From JAKQHY01 sp034429475 (GTDB lineage: Bacteria; Chloroflexota; Anaerolineae; B4-G1; SLSP01), in NCBI GenBank assembly GCA_034429475.1, contig DAOUGD010000008.1, positions 1 through 26,506 of the forward strand: a stretch of DNA of 26,506 bases, in the 5' to 3' direction. Positions 15,501-21,646 of the stretch are shown here, in pieces. Positions within the stretch are counted from its first letter, which is position 1; each line of letters starts with the position of its first letter. The translations under genes and the position numbers were made by a program. Below the pieces are notes generated by a model, which saw nothing but the letters and a program-made list of their open reading frames with translations, ran no database searches and was not told the DNA's origin.

Positions 15501-15650
15501 GGGGATACCGAACAGCATTGCTAACAATACTGCCAGTCCGACGCTGGTCAGGATGCGCCGCCAGAATGCAAAAATCATCCTTTCTGGCTTGCAGAGGAAA
15601 TTGCCAACAGTATGGCCGCTGCCGATAGAGTTTCCATGGTATTTGTACAT
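9525..15650 (-). CDS. Giant secreted protein with DUF11 and cadherin/VCBS-like repeats
   Basis: A surface or exported protein of about 2041 residues. An N-terminal signal sequence has its hydrophobic core near residues 33-52 and a likely cut after PIAA. Residues about 55-555 form a large domain (EYYILGNEELTWRAFRAIYK; YYDHWEDGYEGNLLNPIQ) that I do not recognise precisely. About 560-1450 contain at least seven DUF11-like modules of the type LTYTLHYTNPGPSDAQNVVL. About 1453-1760 hold three tandem cadherin/VCBS-like modules (LLDNDTDPN; GAFTYTHDGSE; VNNPPVAVSD), followed by a fourth Ig-like module (DPPTISPLPDLQL). ICLPLIIRHS near 1860 is followed by a CARDB-like domain (IELAIANHGLTPVTGPFWVD), and the tail is Pro-rich. 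No LPXTG, SLH or TM anchor is seen. The start is uncertain: ATG 15650 has AAAGGGAAG upstream, while ATG 15578 gives a conventional signal peptide but has GAAAGG abutting it. It probably acts in adhesion or as a cell-surface scaffold. Confidence 0.85.
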   Translation of the reverse strand: MYKYHGNSIGSGHTVGNFLCKPERMIFAFWRRILTSVGLAVLLAMLFGIPIAAETPTGYQEYYILGNEELTWRAFRAIYKGPTASMPPSMCSTINLVATVDQQMIYYDHWEDGYEGNLLNPIQSTTEVHLLTRGQTLSLTSMGSTSAPPLNQYVPVSPTRNVNDLRYDGGDRIIASGGPVALSHALWPYNSSWAGGAWEIYSYEARADTYAYHIPIGEDLYTQGGGDEGLYGDFRYVYLHVSPYEDNTTLLIDNGAGQSVNVTLHRGQTYSSQGYVNSTGAPTITIRAGSTVLTNKPVQVGLVTGSDSPSYGFQGRFLVILPSDQWGADYVIPVPRGYSDAASRDVPAELYIANPNDYPITVQAYDSEGAHTFVLSETRTPSATLPYSLVRGEYAPADSAVRFNSNEGNFNVVLAADTSQTNFDWGFSAIPNKYLNRDYHIPWAPGSADLSVNGSPVWVTPVADDTVFYVDYSPVDGIVDTTFTLDVLAQRRLFDPDHDNTGTHIWATGKFACVWGEDPATAGVTYPYMDLGMSILPVEQTWLDPVMALDLTAWPTIVPPTGASVTFTLAVQAHRDAIGALSITHTLPLQWRYLTGTASVTDPAGNVTPMEPQGLPQNLIWTPTFTLQTAERLTITFQAEITDTTGISVSTHHATAVGRHLPSGVRFSPDDNVTLYINPLNVVHEVSHSQAQVGQSLVYTLTYSNRSAAPTATHTTLYTVIPLQYVAFIGASTGGTYQADSSALTWDVGNLPPGAGGSVTFTVHIHDFIEDGVVIESLGQIASDQTATARSNVVRTTVQAARLTLMADGPAIAYPGDLLTYTVTYTNQGNGNASGVVISNVIPISTTYLPGSLALRTGADWMPLTDAADGDAGDFTDLVLTVRPEEVPGSAAGQIRYNVRVATTGVVGRSILNVAAFDSQQDIPRNSNLVVTYIAALRLWQQATQDVALPGSVISYTLQYQNLSTSYSQTNISVLEPIPAHTRLISGSVSSADQIAYSWDGIHWSLFVPLTPTTHVRWRDITLGANATVTLNLAVRVNDTLPANTFIQNQAYISSTQHYQAMRDWLTSNPLNIPIFDVQLEKHASVATLYAGESLTYTIQVRNNGSLNAPDLHITDTLPPGATYRPDSIFGPGGDDTLAPQLQWGPITLLTDTIITLGYAAQTESSLAPGTILTNTALLESPYPLYLSAPVTVLVNTGADLSLTQTATPDPVQSGATLTYTLHYTNPGPSDAQNVVLTDGLPPNVTFGSLVAMTPPLQGPTQFERRVEWYTPTLPAHTGGVVTFTVQLNTEPATSLTNIAAITSTTTELVAGNDIVTATTPIIQFIDLALTQDDVPADVAPGERLTYTLRFANLGLVNTYNITLGNALPENFALTAIVSAGVTPILIASGPDYVWELPSLAVDEWGIITLTGSITPGLTGGAWLTNTACITPSVADDNPGNNCAAVTTIMRNVPPTPRSDHILAPEGASVSVLSDGGTSLLDNDTDPNLDPLTVVITPVVNVAHGVLTLRADGAFTYTHDGSETTADEFVYQVCDAGEWPLCAAAAVSITVIPVNNPPVAVSDRLTVAEGSAIHLAAPGVLGNDCDPDLPDEVLTAALVTTPTFGTVILTPAGAITYTHAGGEEPYDNFYYQVCDDGLPQLCDITVVSITILPVADPPVAVDDALTVVEGGCVTTTATGAASVLANDYDPDRPPAPLTATLVSDVAHGILTLAANGAFTYTHDDSENHSDSFSYQACKTTAPQLCATATASITVTPSNDPPTISPLPDLQLYVNARSSPQSFTVGDVDTPLTALTLAAVSSDAALAPPAQMAFAGADLTRTLTLTPGAGLTGTTLITVSVSDGSADASATFTLTVIERPPICLPLIIRHSPIIAPDLVVEVITVTTNNIELAIANHGLTPVTGPFWVDVYVRPITPPTHVNQTWNSVGQEGLVWGGFWNDLPLEPGESLQLSYNGPYYNAGESHVNWPIRVGDWIYAQVDSANSNTTYGAILEVDEIGAGPYNNILGVQFLGVANAAAALPPPSLPPALPPPQWADLPRRE

Positions 15651-15706
15651 CACGGTTCTTCCCTTTAAATCCCCACAATATGTTGATGAAACTTAACATC
15701 ATTATT

Positions 15707-15750
15707 GAAAAAACCGGGATTTTCGATTCTCGTAAAATTCCGGTTTTTTC
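15707..15750. terminator. Two-way Rho-independent terminator
   Basis: GAAAAAACCGG (15707-15717) pairs with CCGGTTTTTTC (15740-15750) and the stem continues inward through GATTTTCG/CGTAAAATT with one bulge. Both strands therefore have a stem next to a T run. On the minus strand it ends the transcript of the Pro/Thr-rich gene and separates it from the giant gene. Confidence 0.88.
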
Positions 15751-15772
15751 TTTACTTGTTCACGATAGGCGG

Positions 15773-16501
15773 CTATGGTTCGCGTGGCGGCAGCCCGGTG
15801 GGTGTAGGTGGCGGCGGTGGCTGCGGAGTGTCGGTCGGCGGTGGCGGTGGCTGCGGAGTGTCGGTCGGCGGTGGCGGTGGGTTGGTCGGTGTCGGGGTTG
15901 GTGAAGGGGGCGTTGGGGTGAAAGTGGGCTTCGGAGTCCGTGTGACTGTCGCCGTCGGGGTCGCGCTGGGCGTCGCGGTGTCTGTGGGGGTGGCCGTCTT
16001 GGTGGCGGTGGGCGTCGGCGTATTGGTGGGGCGTGGTGTAGGCGTGAGCGTGGGCGTCGCCGTGGGTAAGGGGGTGTCTGTGGGGGTGGACGTCGCCGGC
16101 GGTGGGGCGGTCGCCGTAGGTGGTGGAACTGTTTCGCCGGGGCGCGGCGTCAGCGTGGGGGTGGGGGGAAGCGTTGGGCTAGGTTCGAACGCTAACGGCG
16201 GCACGACGTTCAGTTCGCCCTGGGGAGTTAGGAGCGTTTCTTCGTCATCAGGCGGAGGCAGTGCCTCAAGTTGGGGATCGGGGCGGCGCATAAGGGCGGT
16301 AGGCGGAGGAGGATTTAGGTCGAAGTCTTCACTCACACCCATACTGATGGGAACTTCTTCGGCGGCGGTGGGCTTCATGCCCAGTTGGGCGGCGGCCAAC
16401 ATACAGCCGAAGCCCAAGAACAGGATGCTGACAATGATCAGCCAATCACGCCATGCCGGTTGTAATTGATAGCCAGAAGCGGTCTCAACGGTTTTTTCCA
16501 T
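15773..16501 (-). CDS. Single-TM protein with long Pro/Thr-rich tail
   Basis: A 242-residue protein of unknown function. A short N-terminal stretch (about 1-18) precedes one TM helix (about 19-42, WLIIVSILFLGFGCMLAAAQ). A linker rich in Asp, Glu and Pro (about 45-105) leads into about 130 residues of almost pure Pro/Thr/Ser (TPTPRPTNTPTPTATKTATP), ending in two copies of TDTPQPPPPP. The tail suggests an extended, possibly O-glycosylated stalk outside the membrane. The start ATG 16501 has only a weak ribosome-binding site (GGAT). The gene begins 46 bp after the Cache-type kinase and has no obvious promoter of its own, so it is probably co-transcribed with it; a terminator follows. Confidence 0.75.
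   Translation of the reverse strand: MEKTVETASGYQLQPAWRDWLIIVSILFLGFGCMLAAAQLGMKPTAAEEVPISMGVSEDFDLNPPPPTALMRRPDPQLEALPPPDDEETLLTPQGELNVVPPLAFEPSPTLPPTPTLTPRPGETVPPPTATAPPPATSTPTDTPLPTATPTLTPTPRPTNTPTPTATKTATPTDTATPSATPTATVTRTPKPTFTPTPPSPTPTPTNPPPPPTDTPQPPPPPTDTPQPPPPPTPTGLPPREP
15811..15880. repeat. 30-bp in-frame tandem repeat in the Pro/Thr-rich gene
   Basis: Two copies of a 30-bp unit (15811-15840 and 15841-15870) differ at a single base and are followed by 10 bp of a third. They encode the 10-residue repeat TDTPQPPPPP. The near identity indicates a recent duplication or an array that changes length by slippage. Confidence 0.93.
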
Positions 16502-16547
16502 AAGTCACATCCAGTGCTAATAATTTTCAGGGACAAGGGGCGTTCCA

Positions 16548-18806
16548 TCACTCGGCGTCGGTTTCTGTTTTTAGGGGCAGTTGAATAGTAAACGTGCTGC
16601 CCTTGCCGACCTGACTGGTCACGTCAATGGTGCCTTTGTGTGCCTCTACGATGGCTTTGGATACGTACAATCCCAGACCCAGTCCACGGGATTCATCGTC
16701 TTTGACGTTCATTACCCGATAGAAACGGTTGAAGATGCGCCGTTGATTTTCCGGCGTGATGCCGATGCCGGTGTCGCTGACGGCGATCTGGATGTGTCGC
16801 TCACGCCGCTCCAGCCGCATCGTGATGGTGCCCCCCGATGCCGTGTATTGGTAGGCGTTGCGCACCATATTCATGATCGCCCAGTGCAGTCGCCGGGGAT
16901 CGCCCTGGATGTCGGGAACGTCCGGCCCGATCTCCACTGTGAGGGACAGTCCCTTTTCTTCCAGGGTTTCGCGCCACTCTTTTTCCAGATTGCGCACGAT
17001 CTCCGCCAGGGTGATGCGTTGTGTACGCAGTCCTAACCGGCCGCTGGCCTGCATTTCGGAGAAATCCAACAGGGCGTTGACCATCGTGGTCAGATTGTCG
17101 GTCTGTTGGACGATGGTTTGCAGGAAGGCGCGTTGTTGATCGTTCAGGGTGGTTTTGGTGGTGGTGAGCAACAGGCTGCTGTAGCCTTTGATGGAGGTGA
17201 GTGGGGTGCGCAATTCGTGGGAGACGTGTTCGACGAAGGCATCCTTAAGTTGTTCCGCTTCCACTTCCGCCGTGATGTCGCGCAAGACCACCACCGTGCC
17301 GAGTTTTACGTCCGCTTCGGTGCGCACCTCGGCGGAGTGGGCGCTATAGACTTTGTTGGCGACCTGGAGGCGGCGGCTTTCCAGGAGCCAGGGGTTCGCC
17401 TGCAAGTCTGTGACCAGCTCCTGCCCGCTGGACATTTCACGGAGCGGCGCCAACTCGAAATTGGCTGACATTTCCGCGAGCATCTGCTCGGCGGCAACGT
17501 TGGCCGGCTTGATGTCGCCGGTCGTATCTTCCATCAAAACGCCATCGCCGATGCTTGACAAGATCGCCTGCATCCGGCTGGCCGTTTCCTGGAGTTCGGC
17601 ATTGCGCTGCGCCAGCGTGGCTGTCATAAAGTCGAACGTGCGCGCCAGGATGCCGATTTCATCGTTGCTGACGATCTCCGAGCGGCGTTCGAGATCGCCA
17701 TCAGCCACGGCCTGCGAGGTTTGCGCCAGTTTGCGGATGGGGCTGGTGATAAGCTGGGCTATCACATAGCCCAATGTGACGACCCCCAGAGCGGCAACGG
17801 TGAAGATGAGCAGATAGCTGTTGCGGTTGGCCTGGCCGGTGGTAATGACGAAGTCGGTGTCCATAGCCACCGAGAAAACCCCCAGGGCGTCATTCTCCAA
17901 ATACAACGCTCCGGTAGCGAACTGGTATTCCTGGCCGGCTATGGTGTCTTTGCGCGTGGCGGTGAGCGTGGGGGACGTGAGCCGCCTTTCATATTCCCCC
18001 GCTTCAAGCGCCAGGGACTGGAGCCGGGCCGCCGCTTCGTCCGGCAGGAGCGCGGCGGTGAATGTTGAGGCGACGGCCTTGCCATCGTTAAGGTACAGCG
18101 TGACGTCGGCAAAGGAGTTTTTCTTCAATTGCGGCAGCAGGGTGTCCATAGAAATCCCGATCATCACGATCCCCACCAGTTCGTCTTGGGAGACGAGTGT
18201 GATGGCGGTGAAGTAATAGTATTGGTTGTCTCCGGGATAAAGTCCCAATGCCCGTTTGACGGTGTATTCCGGGGTGGGGTCTTCGAGCAATTCCTGTGCA
18301 ATGAGCATGTAACTTGCATCCACCGCAATGGGAACGGGTTCCAGGTTGTTGCCTTGTTTCCGCAAATGGACAATACTCTTCCCCTGGTCGTCGAAGATTA
18401 TCAAGAGTTCCAGGTTGTTGTTGTCGCCGATGAGCCGGGCTACCTCGGTGGCCTCCGCGCTATTCCCACGGTCAATCAGGTCGGCGAAGCCCTCTGCATA
18501 GCCGATGGCGCGCGCAGCATTCTGCTGGCGGATTTCCTGCCGGGCCAGTTGGTTCGAAACTACTCTGCCGGCCTGGATGGTATGGTTGGTCAGGCGCTCG
18601 TCAATGGACTTGAAGACCAGACTGGTCACGACGTAAATACCAATGACGGCCACCCCCAGGGTCAGCAAAAGGTAGGGGCTAATAATTTTCATGCGGATGT
18701 TCAGATCGCTGAGCCGGGCGCGCAGGCGCCCCCCTATGCGTTGCCACAAGGGCGACGACGCACCCTCTGCGGCAAGTTGTGTCCTGGTTGACATATCATC
18801 AGTCAT
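16548..18806 (-). CDS. Cache-HAMP-PAS sensor histidine kinase
   Basis: A membrane-bound kinase of 752 residues. TM1 (about 42-65) is followed by an extracytoplasmic double-Cache-like sensing domain (about 66-325; LELLIIFDDQGKSIVHLRKQ), TM2 (about 330-355), HAMP (about 355-410; SPIRKLAQTSQAVADGDLE), a PAS-like segment (about 415-515; AILSSIGDGVLMEDTTGDIK), HisKA with FVEHVSHELRTPLTSIKGYS (phospho-His near 530), and a complete HATPase (N box MNMVRNAYQYT, G1 SDTGIGI, F box FNRFYRV, G2 GLGLGLYVSKAIVEAHKG). All catalytic motifs are intact. No response regulator gene is adjacent, so the kinase is an orphan in this window. ATG 18806 has a weak ribosome-binding site; ATG 18794 is an alternative start. 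A strong promoter lies just upstream. Confidence 0.92.
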   Translation of the reverse strand: MTDDMSTRTQLAAEGASSPLWQRIGGRLRARLSDLNIRMKIISPYLLLTLGVAVIGIYVVTSLVFKSIDERLTNHTIQAGRVVSNQLARQEIRQQNAARAIGYAEGFADLIDRGNSAEATEVARLIGDNNNLELLIIFDDQGKSIVHLRKQGNNLEPVPIAVDASYMLIAQELLEDPTPEYTVKRALGLYPGDNQYYYFTAITLVSQDELVGIVMIGISMDTLLPQLKKNSFADVTLYLNDGKAVASTFTAALLPDEAAARLQSLALEAGEYERRLTSPTLTATRKDTIAGQEYQFATGALYLENDALGVFSVAMDTDFVITTGQANRNSYLLIFTVAALGVVTLGYVIAQLITSPIRKLAQTSQAVADGDLERRSEIVSNDEIGILARTFDFMTATLAQRNAELQETASRMQAILSSIGDGVLMEDTTGDIKPANVAAEQMLAEMSANFELAPLREMSSGQELVTDLQANPWLLESRRLQVANKVYSAHSAEVRTEADVKLGTVVVLRDITAEVEAEQLKDAFVEHVSHELRTPLTSIKGYSSLLLTTTKTTLNDQQRAFLQTIVQQTDNLTTMVNALLDFSEMQASGRLGLRTQRITLAEIVRNLEKEWRETLEEKGLSLTVEIGPDVPDIQGDPRRLHWAIMNMVRNAYQYTASGGTITMRLERRERHIQIAVSDTGIGITPENQRRIFNRFYRVMNVKDDESRGLGLGLYVSKAIVEAHKGTIDVTSQVGKGSTFTIQLPLKTETDAE

Positions 18807-18843
18807 AGCGTTTACCTATTTTGGCGTGTCAATCACTTATCTT

Positions 18844-18872
18844 AGTATAGCGCAAATTAAAATGAAAGTCAA
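18844..18872 (-). promoter_or_regulatory. Promoter of the Cache-type kinase gene
   Basis: On the minus strand TTGACT (18872-18867), exactly 17 nt, and TATACT (18849-18844) form a near-consensus sigma-70 promoter. Transcription would start near 18837, about 30 nt before the start codon. Confidence 0.75.
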
Positions 18873-18916
18873 AATTTGATCCGTAACAACTTGATAACAG
18901 TCTCACAAAACGAAAG

Positions 18917-19696
18917 TTACAGTTCAAATTCAGCAACGACAAACGTATGATCGGATGGGCGCGCGGCATGGCGGGCCGCTACGTCAATCCAGGCGCGTGT
19001 CGAGCGCGCGGCCAGGGACGCGGTAGCCCAGATGTGGTCAATACGCCAACCGACGCCCCGTTTCACCGGATCGCGGGCGCGGTAGTCCCAATAACTGAAC
19101 TGCCCCGGCTCATCGGGATGATGGCGGCGGAACACATCCTCAAAGCCCCATTGCCGCACCTGTTCCAGGGCTGCTTGCGCCGCCGGGTGGAAATCCACAT
19201 GCTCGCGCAGTCCGGTTGGATTATACACATCCAGGTCGCTGGTGGCTACGTTGAAATCTCCCACCCAGACGACAGACTGCGCTGGCGTGTAATGCCGCTC
19301 CAAAAGCTGGCGGAAGCGCCCGAACCACTGAAGTTTGTACTGGAAATGTTCTGAGGCAGGCTCACGCCCCTGAGGGACGTAGGTGTTGATGACGACGAGG
19401 TCGCCGAAAGTCGCGCGCTGCAAGCGTGGGCGATCGTCGCCATCGGCGAAGCCGGCCTCCAGGGTATCGGGCGGCGTTCGGCTGATGAGCGCGACGCCTG
19501 CATAGGCTTTTTGCCCGTTGAAGGCGACGTGGTAGCCGGCCTCCTGGATTGGCTGCGCCGGGAATTCGCTGTCCTGGACTTTGGTTTCTTGCACACACAG
19601 CACGTCGGGTTGTTCGCGGGCCAGCCACTCCAGGATCTGGGCCAGGCGGGTGCGGATGGAATTGGCGTTAAAGGTAGCGATTTTGAAGGTGGTCAT
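18917..19696 (-). CDS. xth: Exodeoxyribonuclease III / AP endonuclease
   Basis: A Mg-dependent base-excision-repair nuclease that cleaves at abasic sites and removes 3' blocks or nucleotides from duplex DNA. The 259-residue protein is full length and shows KIATFNANSIRTRL at the N terminus, DVLCVQETKVQD with the metal-binding Glu at 37, the active-site WVGDFNVATSDLDVYNP loop, GWRIDHIWAT, and the catalytic PSDHTFVVAEFEL end. Start ATG 19696 has CAAGG about 8 nt upstream. The start is 17 bp past the stop of the secreted protein gene, so it is probably the last gene of that operon, although its function is unrelated. Confidence 0.95.
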   Translation of the reverse strand: MTTFKIATFNANSIRTRLAQILEWLAREQPDVLCVQETKVQDSEFPAQPIQEAGYHVAFNGQKAYAGVALISRTPPDTLEAGFADGDDRPRLQRATFGDLVVINTYVPQGREPASEHFQYKLQWFGRFRQLLERHYTPAQSVVWVGDFNVATSDLDVYNPTGLREHVDFHPAAQAALEQVRQWGFEDVFRRHHPDEPGQFSYWDYRARDPVKRGVGWRIDHIWATASLAARSTRAWIDVAARHAARPSDHTFVVAEFEL

Positions 19697-19713
19697 AGGA
19701 TTTACCTTGCGCG

Positions 19714-21636
19714 TTAGCGTCCCTCGAGTTCGAAAAAATTACGCATAATGAGCGGCAGGTGGATGCGTCGGTAATCCCAGACACGGACGTTGAAACTGTC
19801 GTTTGCGAAGGCGCCTTCGGGGTCTTCCGCGCGTATCTGCACCTGGGTAGTGCCAATCCCATTGCCTGTCGGGTCAATATGAATGTAACGCACACCGTCA
19901 ACTGCGATGCCGGCATACGCAGCCGGCGCGTTCATCAGGGTGATGGTGAGCGGCTGCCCTTCGGGATCGCGGGCGTAATCGTTGGCGCCGTCCCAATCCA
20001 ACGTTTTTAAATCAATCGTAAGATAGCTGTGGAGATAGACCGATTTGTTGGAAATTTGCAGGATGGGCGGCAGGTTCTCGTCGGTGACGGTGACGGTGAA
20101 CGTATCCTGCGCCGTCTGCCCGCCGGAATCGGTGACGCGGGCGGTGATAGCCGCTGAGCCTATGTAATCAGGGCCGGGATAAATGTCCAAAAAGCGATTT
20201 TGGCTGACGGTGACGGTGACGTTAGGATTGGGGGGCGAGACAATGGCAAAAGAGAGTAGATTCTTGGCGTCTTCCGCGTCACTGGCGTACCGCCGCAAAT
20301 CCAACACCTGGGTGTAGGGGAGGTTCATCGGCGCGCGCACGTCGGGGATGCCGGCGAGCGTGGGGGGGGTGTTCAGCGCGGTGACGCGGAAAATGTCGGT
20401 GTCGGTGGCGCCGTCGGGATCGGAGACCTGGATGGTGATGTCGGCGTATCCTTCCCAGCCGTTTTGCAGGCTGATGCTGAGGTAGTGCGTATTCTGAATG
20501 CTCACGCCGGGGTTTAGGGGATCGCCATTCAGCACGGCAAAACTCAACAGGGCGTCGTCGGCGGATTCCGCATCGGCGGCATAGTCCCACAGATCGATCA
20601 TGGGGCTGAGTTTTCCATTCATCGGCAAAACCTGATCGGGCAAGCCCGTGATGAGAGGCGGCGTGTTGCGGGTGAAGTACCAACCCACGTCACGCAAGAT
20701 GCCCAGGATGACCGGGCCAACATCGTGATAGGCTTCTCCGGGGCGTGGCGGGGCCATTAACCCTTCGGCGGTGCCATAGTACGTTGTGTCCAGGTGAATG
20801 TAACTGGTGTTCACCTCCCAGGTTGCGGGTGCGTAAAGTTTGGGGGGCGTCCCGTTGTTGGCGACCCTGGCGTTGTAGCCGTTGAAATATAAGTCGTTGC
20901 TCTGCAATTGTTGGGCCAGAAGCGGGCTGCCGCTCACGTAATAACTGAACAAGACCTGCCCGGCCCCGTTCTGGATGAAGCGATCATACACAGCCGGATC
21001 GTAATCGGTAAACTGCCAGTAACCCAGAGTATTCTCCACCCGCATAAATCCCCGGAAACCGAGACCGTGTGCTATTTGCCGCATGACGGCGGAGGCGAAG
21101 TCATATTGGCCGCCGGGCGGCGTCGTGGCGGTGTCGTAATGCCAGGGAACGTTGCGGTTGTAGGTGATGTTCAGTTGGTAGTCCTCAACATAAGGGGCGC
21201 CGGGCAGGGTGTTGGCGAGGGGCGCCGGATACCAGGAGTCTAGCCCTGGCGCTGGCGCGCCATATCGTTTAACCCACACCGGCTCCAGCAGAAATTGCCC
21301 GGTAGTCAGATCCGCCCAGCAGGCTTTGATGGTGATGCGCACGGTCGGCGTGACCAGCAGATTGGCCCAGAAATTCAGCGCGTAATCGAAAGCGGCCTGT
21401 GCGCCGGGGGCCCAGGTGTGGCATACGTTCTGGGCGTTGTCCACTTGTCCTTCCGCCATATACAAAACTACAAAGTGACTATCATAACGCGCCTGAGTCG
21501 CCAGCGGTTGTGTGGGCGGGGTTTCTGGGGAAGCTGGCGCTGCGGCCAGTCCGGCATACACGCCTAAGGTTAATCCCAGGCTTAACAAGGCTATCCACAA
21601 CCAACGGCTCGCTGTCCTCCACATTGATTTATGCAT
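19714..21636 (-). CDS. Secreted degenerate metallopeptidase with cadherin-like repeats
   Basis: A 640-residue exported protein. A signal peptide (about 1-33) precedes a domain that resembles a zinc-metallopeptidase family found in secreted multidomain proteins (DFASAVMRQIAHGLGFRGFM; YDRFIQNGAGQVLF; LYFNGYNARVANNGTPPKLY; HDVGPVILGILRDVGW). The family normally carries HExxHGLGF; here the first His and the Glu are Arg186 and Gln187 (RQIAH), so zinc hydrolysis is probably lost. Three or more cadherin/Ig-like modules follow (about 320-610; NTPPLITGLPDQVLPM, NTPPTLAGIPDVRAPM). The C terminus carries RIHLPLIMRNFFELEGR. The frame opens at 21666, but ATG 21636 has a perfect AGGAGG 6 nt upstream and avoids overlap with the preceding gene, which ends at 21647. 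It is co-oriented with the MoxR/DUF58/DUF4129 genes and is probably part of their operon. Confidence 0.82.
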   Translation of the reverse strand: MHKSMWRTASRWLWIALLSLGLTLGVYAGLAAAPASPETPPTQPLATQARYDSHFVVLYMAEGQVDNAQNVCHTWAPGAQAAFDYALNFWANLLVTPTVRITIKACWADLTTGQFLLEPVWVKRYGAPAPGLDSWYPAPLANTLPGAPYVEDYQLNITYNRNVPWHYDTATTPPGGQYDFASAVMRQIAHGLGFRGFMRVENTLGYWQFTDYDPAVYDRFIQNGAGQVLFSYYVSGSPLLAQQLQSNDLYFNGYNARVANNGTPPKLYAPATWEVNTSYIHLDTTYYGTAEGLMAPPRPGEAYHDVGPVILGILRDVGWYFTRNTPPLITGLPDQVLPMNGKLSPMIDLWDYAADAESADDALLSFAVLNGDPLNPGVSIQNTHYLSISLQNGWEGYADITIQVSDPDGATDTDIFRVTALNTPPTLAGIPDVRAPMNLPYTQVLDLRRYASDAEDAKNLLSFAIVSPPNPNVTVTVSQNRFLDIYPGPDYIGSAAITARVTDSGGQTAQDTFTVTVTDENLPPILQISNKSVYLHSYLTIDLKTLDWDGANDYARDPEGQPLTITLMNAPAAYAGIAVDGVRYIHIDPTGNGIGTTQVQIRAEDPEGAFANDSFNVRVWDYRRIHLPLIMRNFFELEGR

Positions 21637-21646
21637 CTTCATCCTC

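Noticed and set aside
15705..16469. 254-residue plus-strand frame rich in Gly and Val
   Set aside because: It is the antisense reading of the Pro/Thr codon tail (ACC/CCG become GGT/CGG). The minus frame has a TM helix, a promoter context and a terminator.
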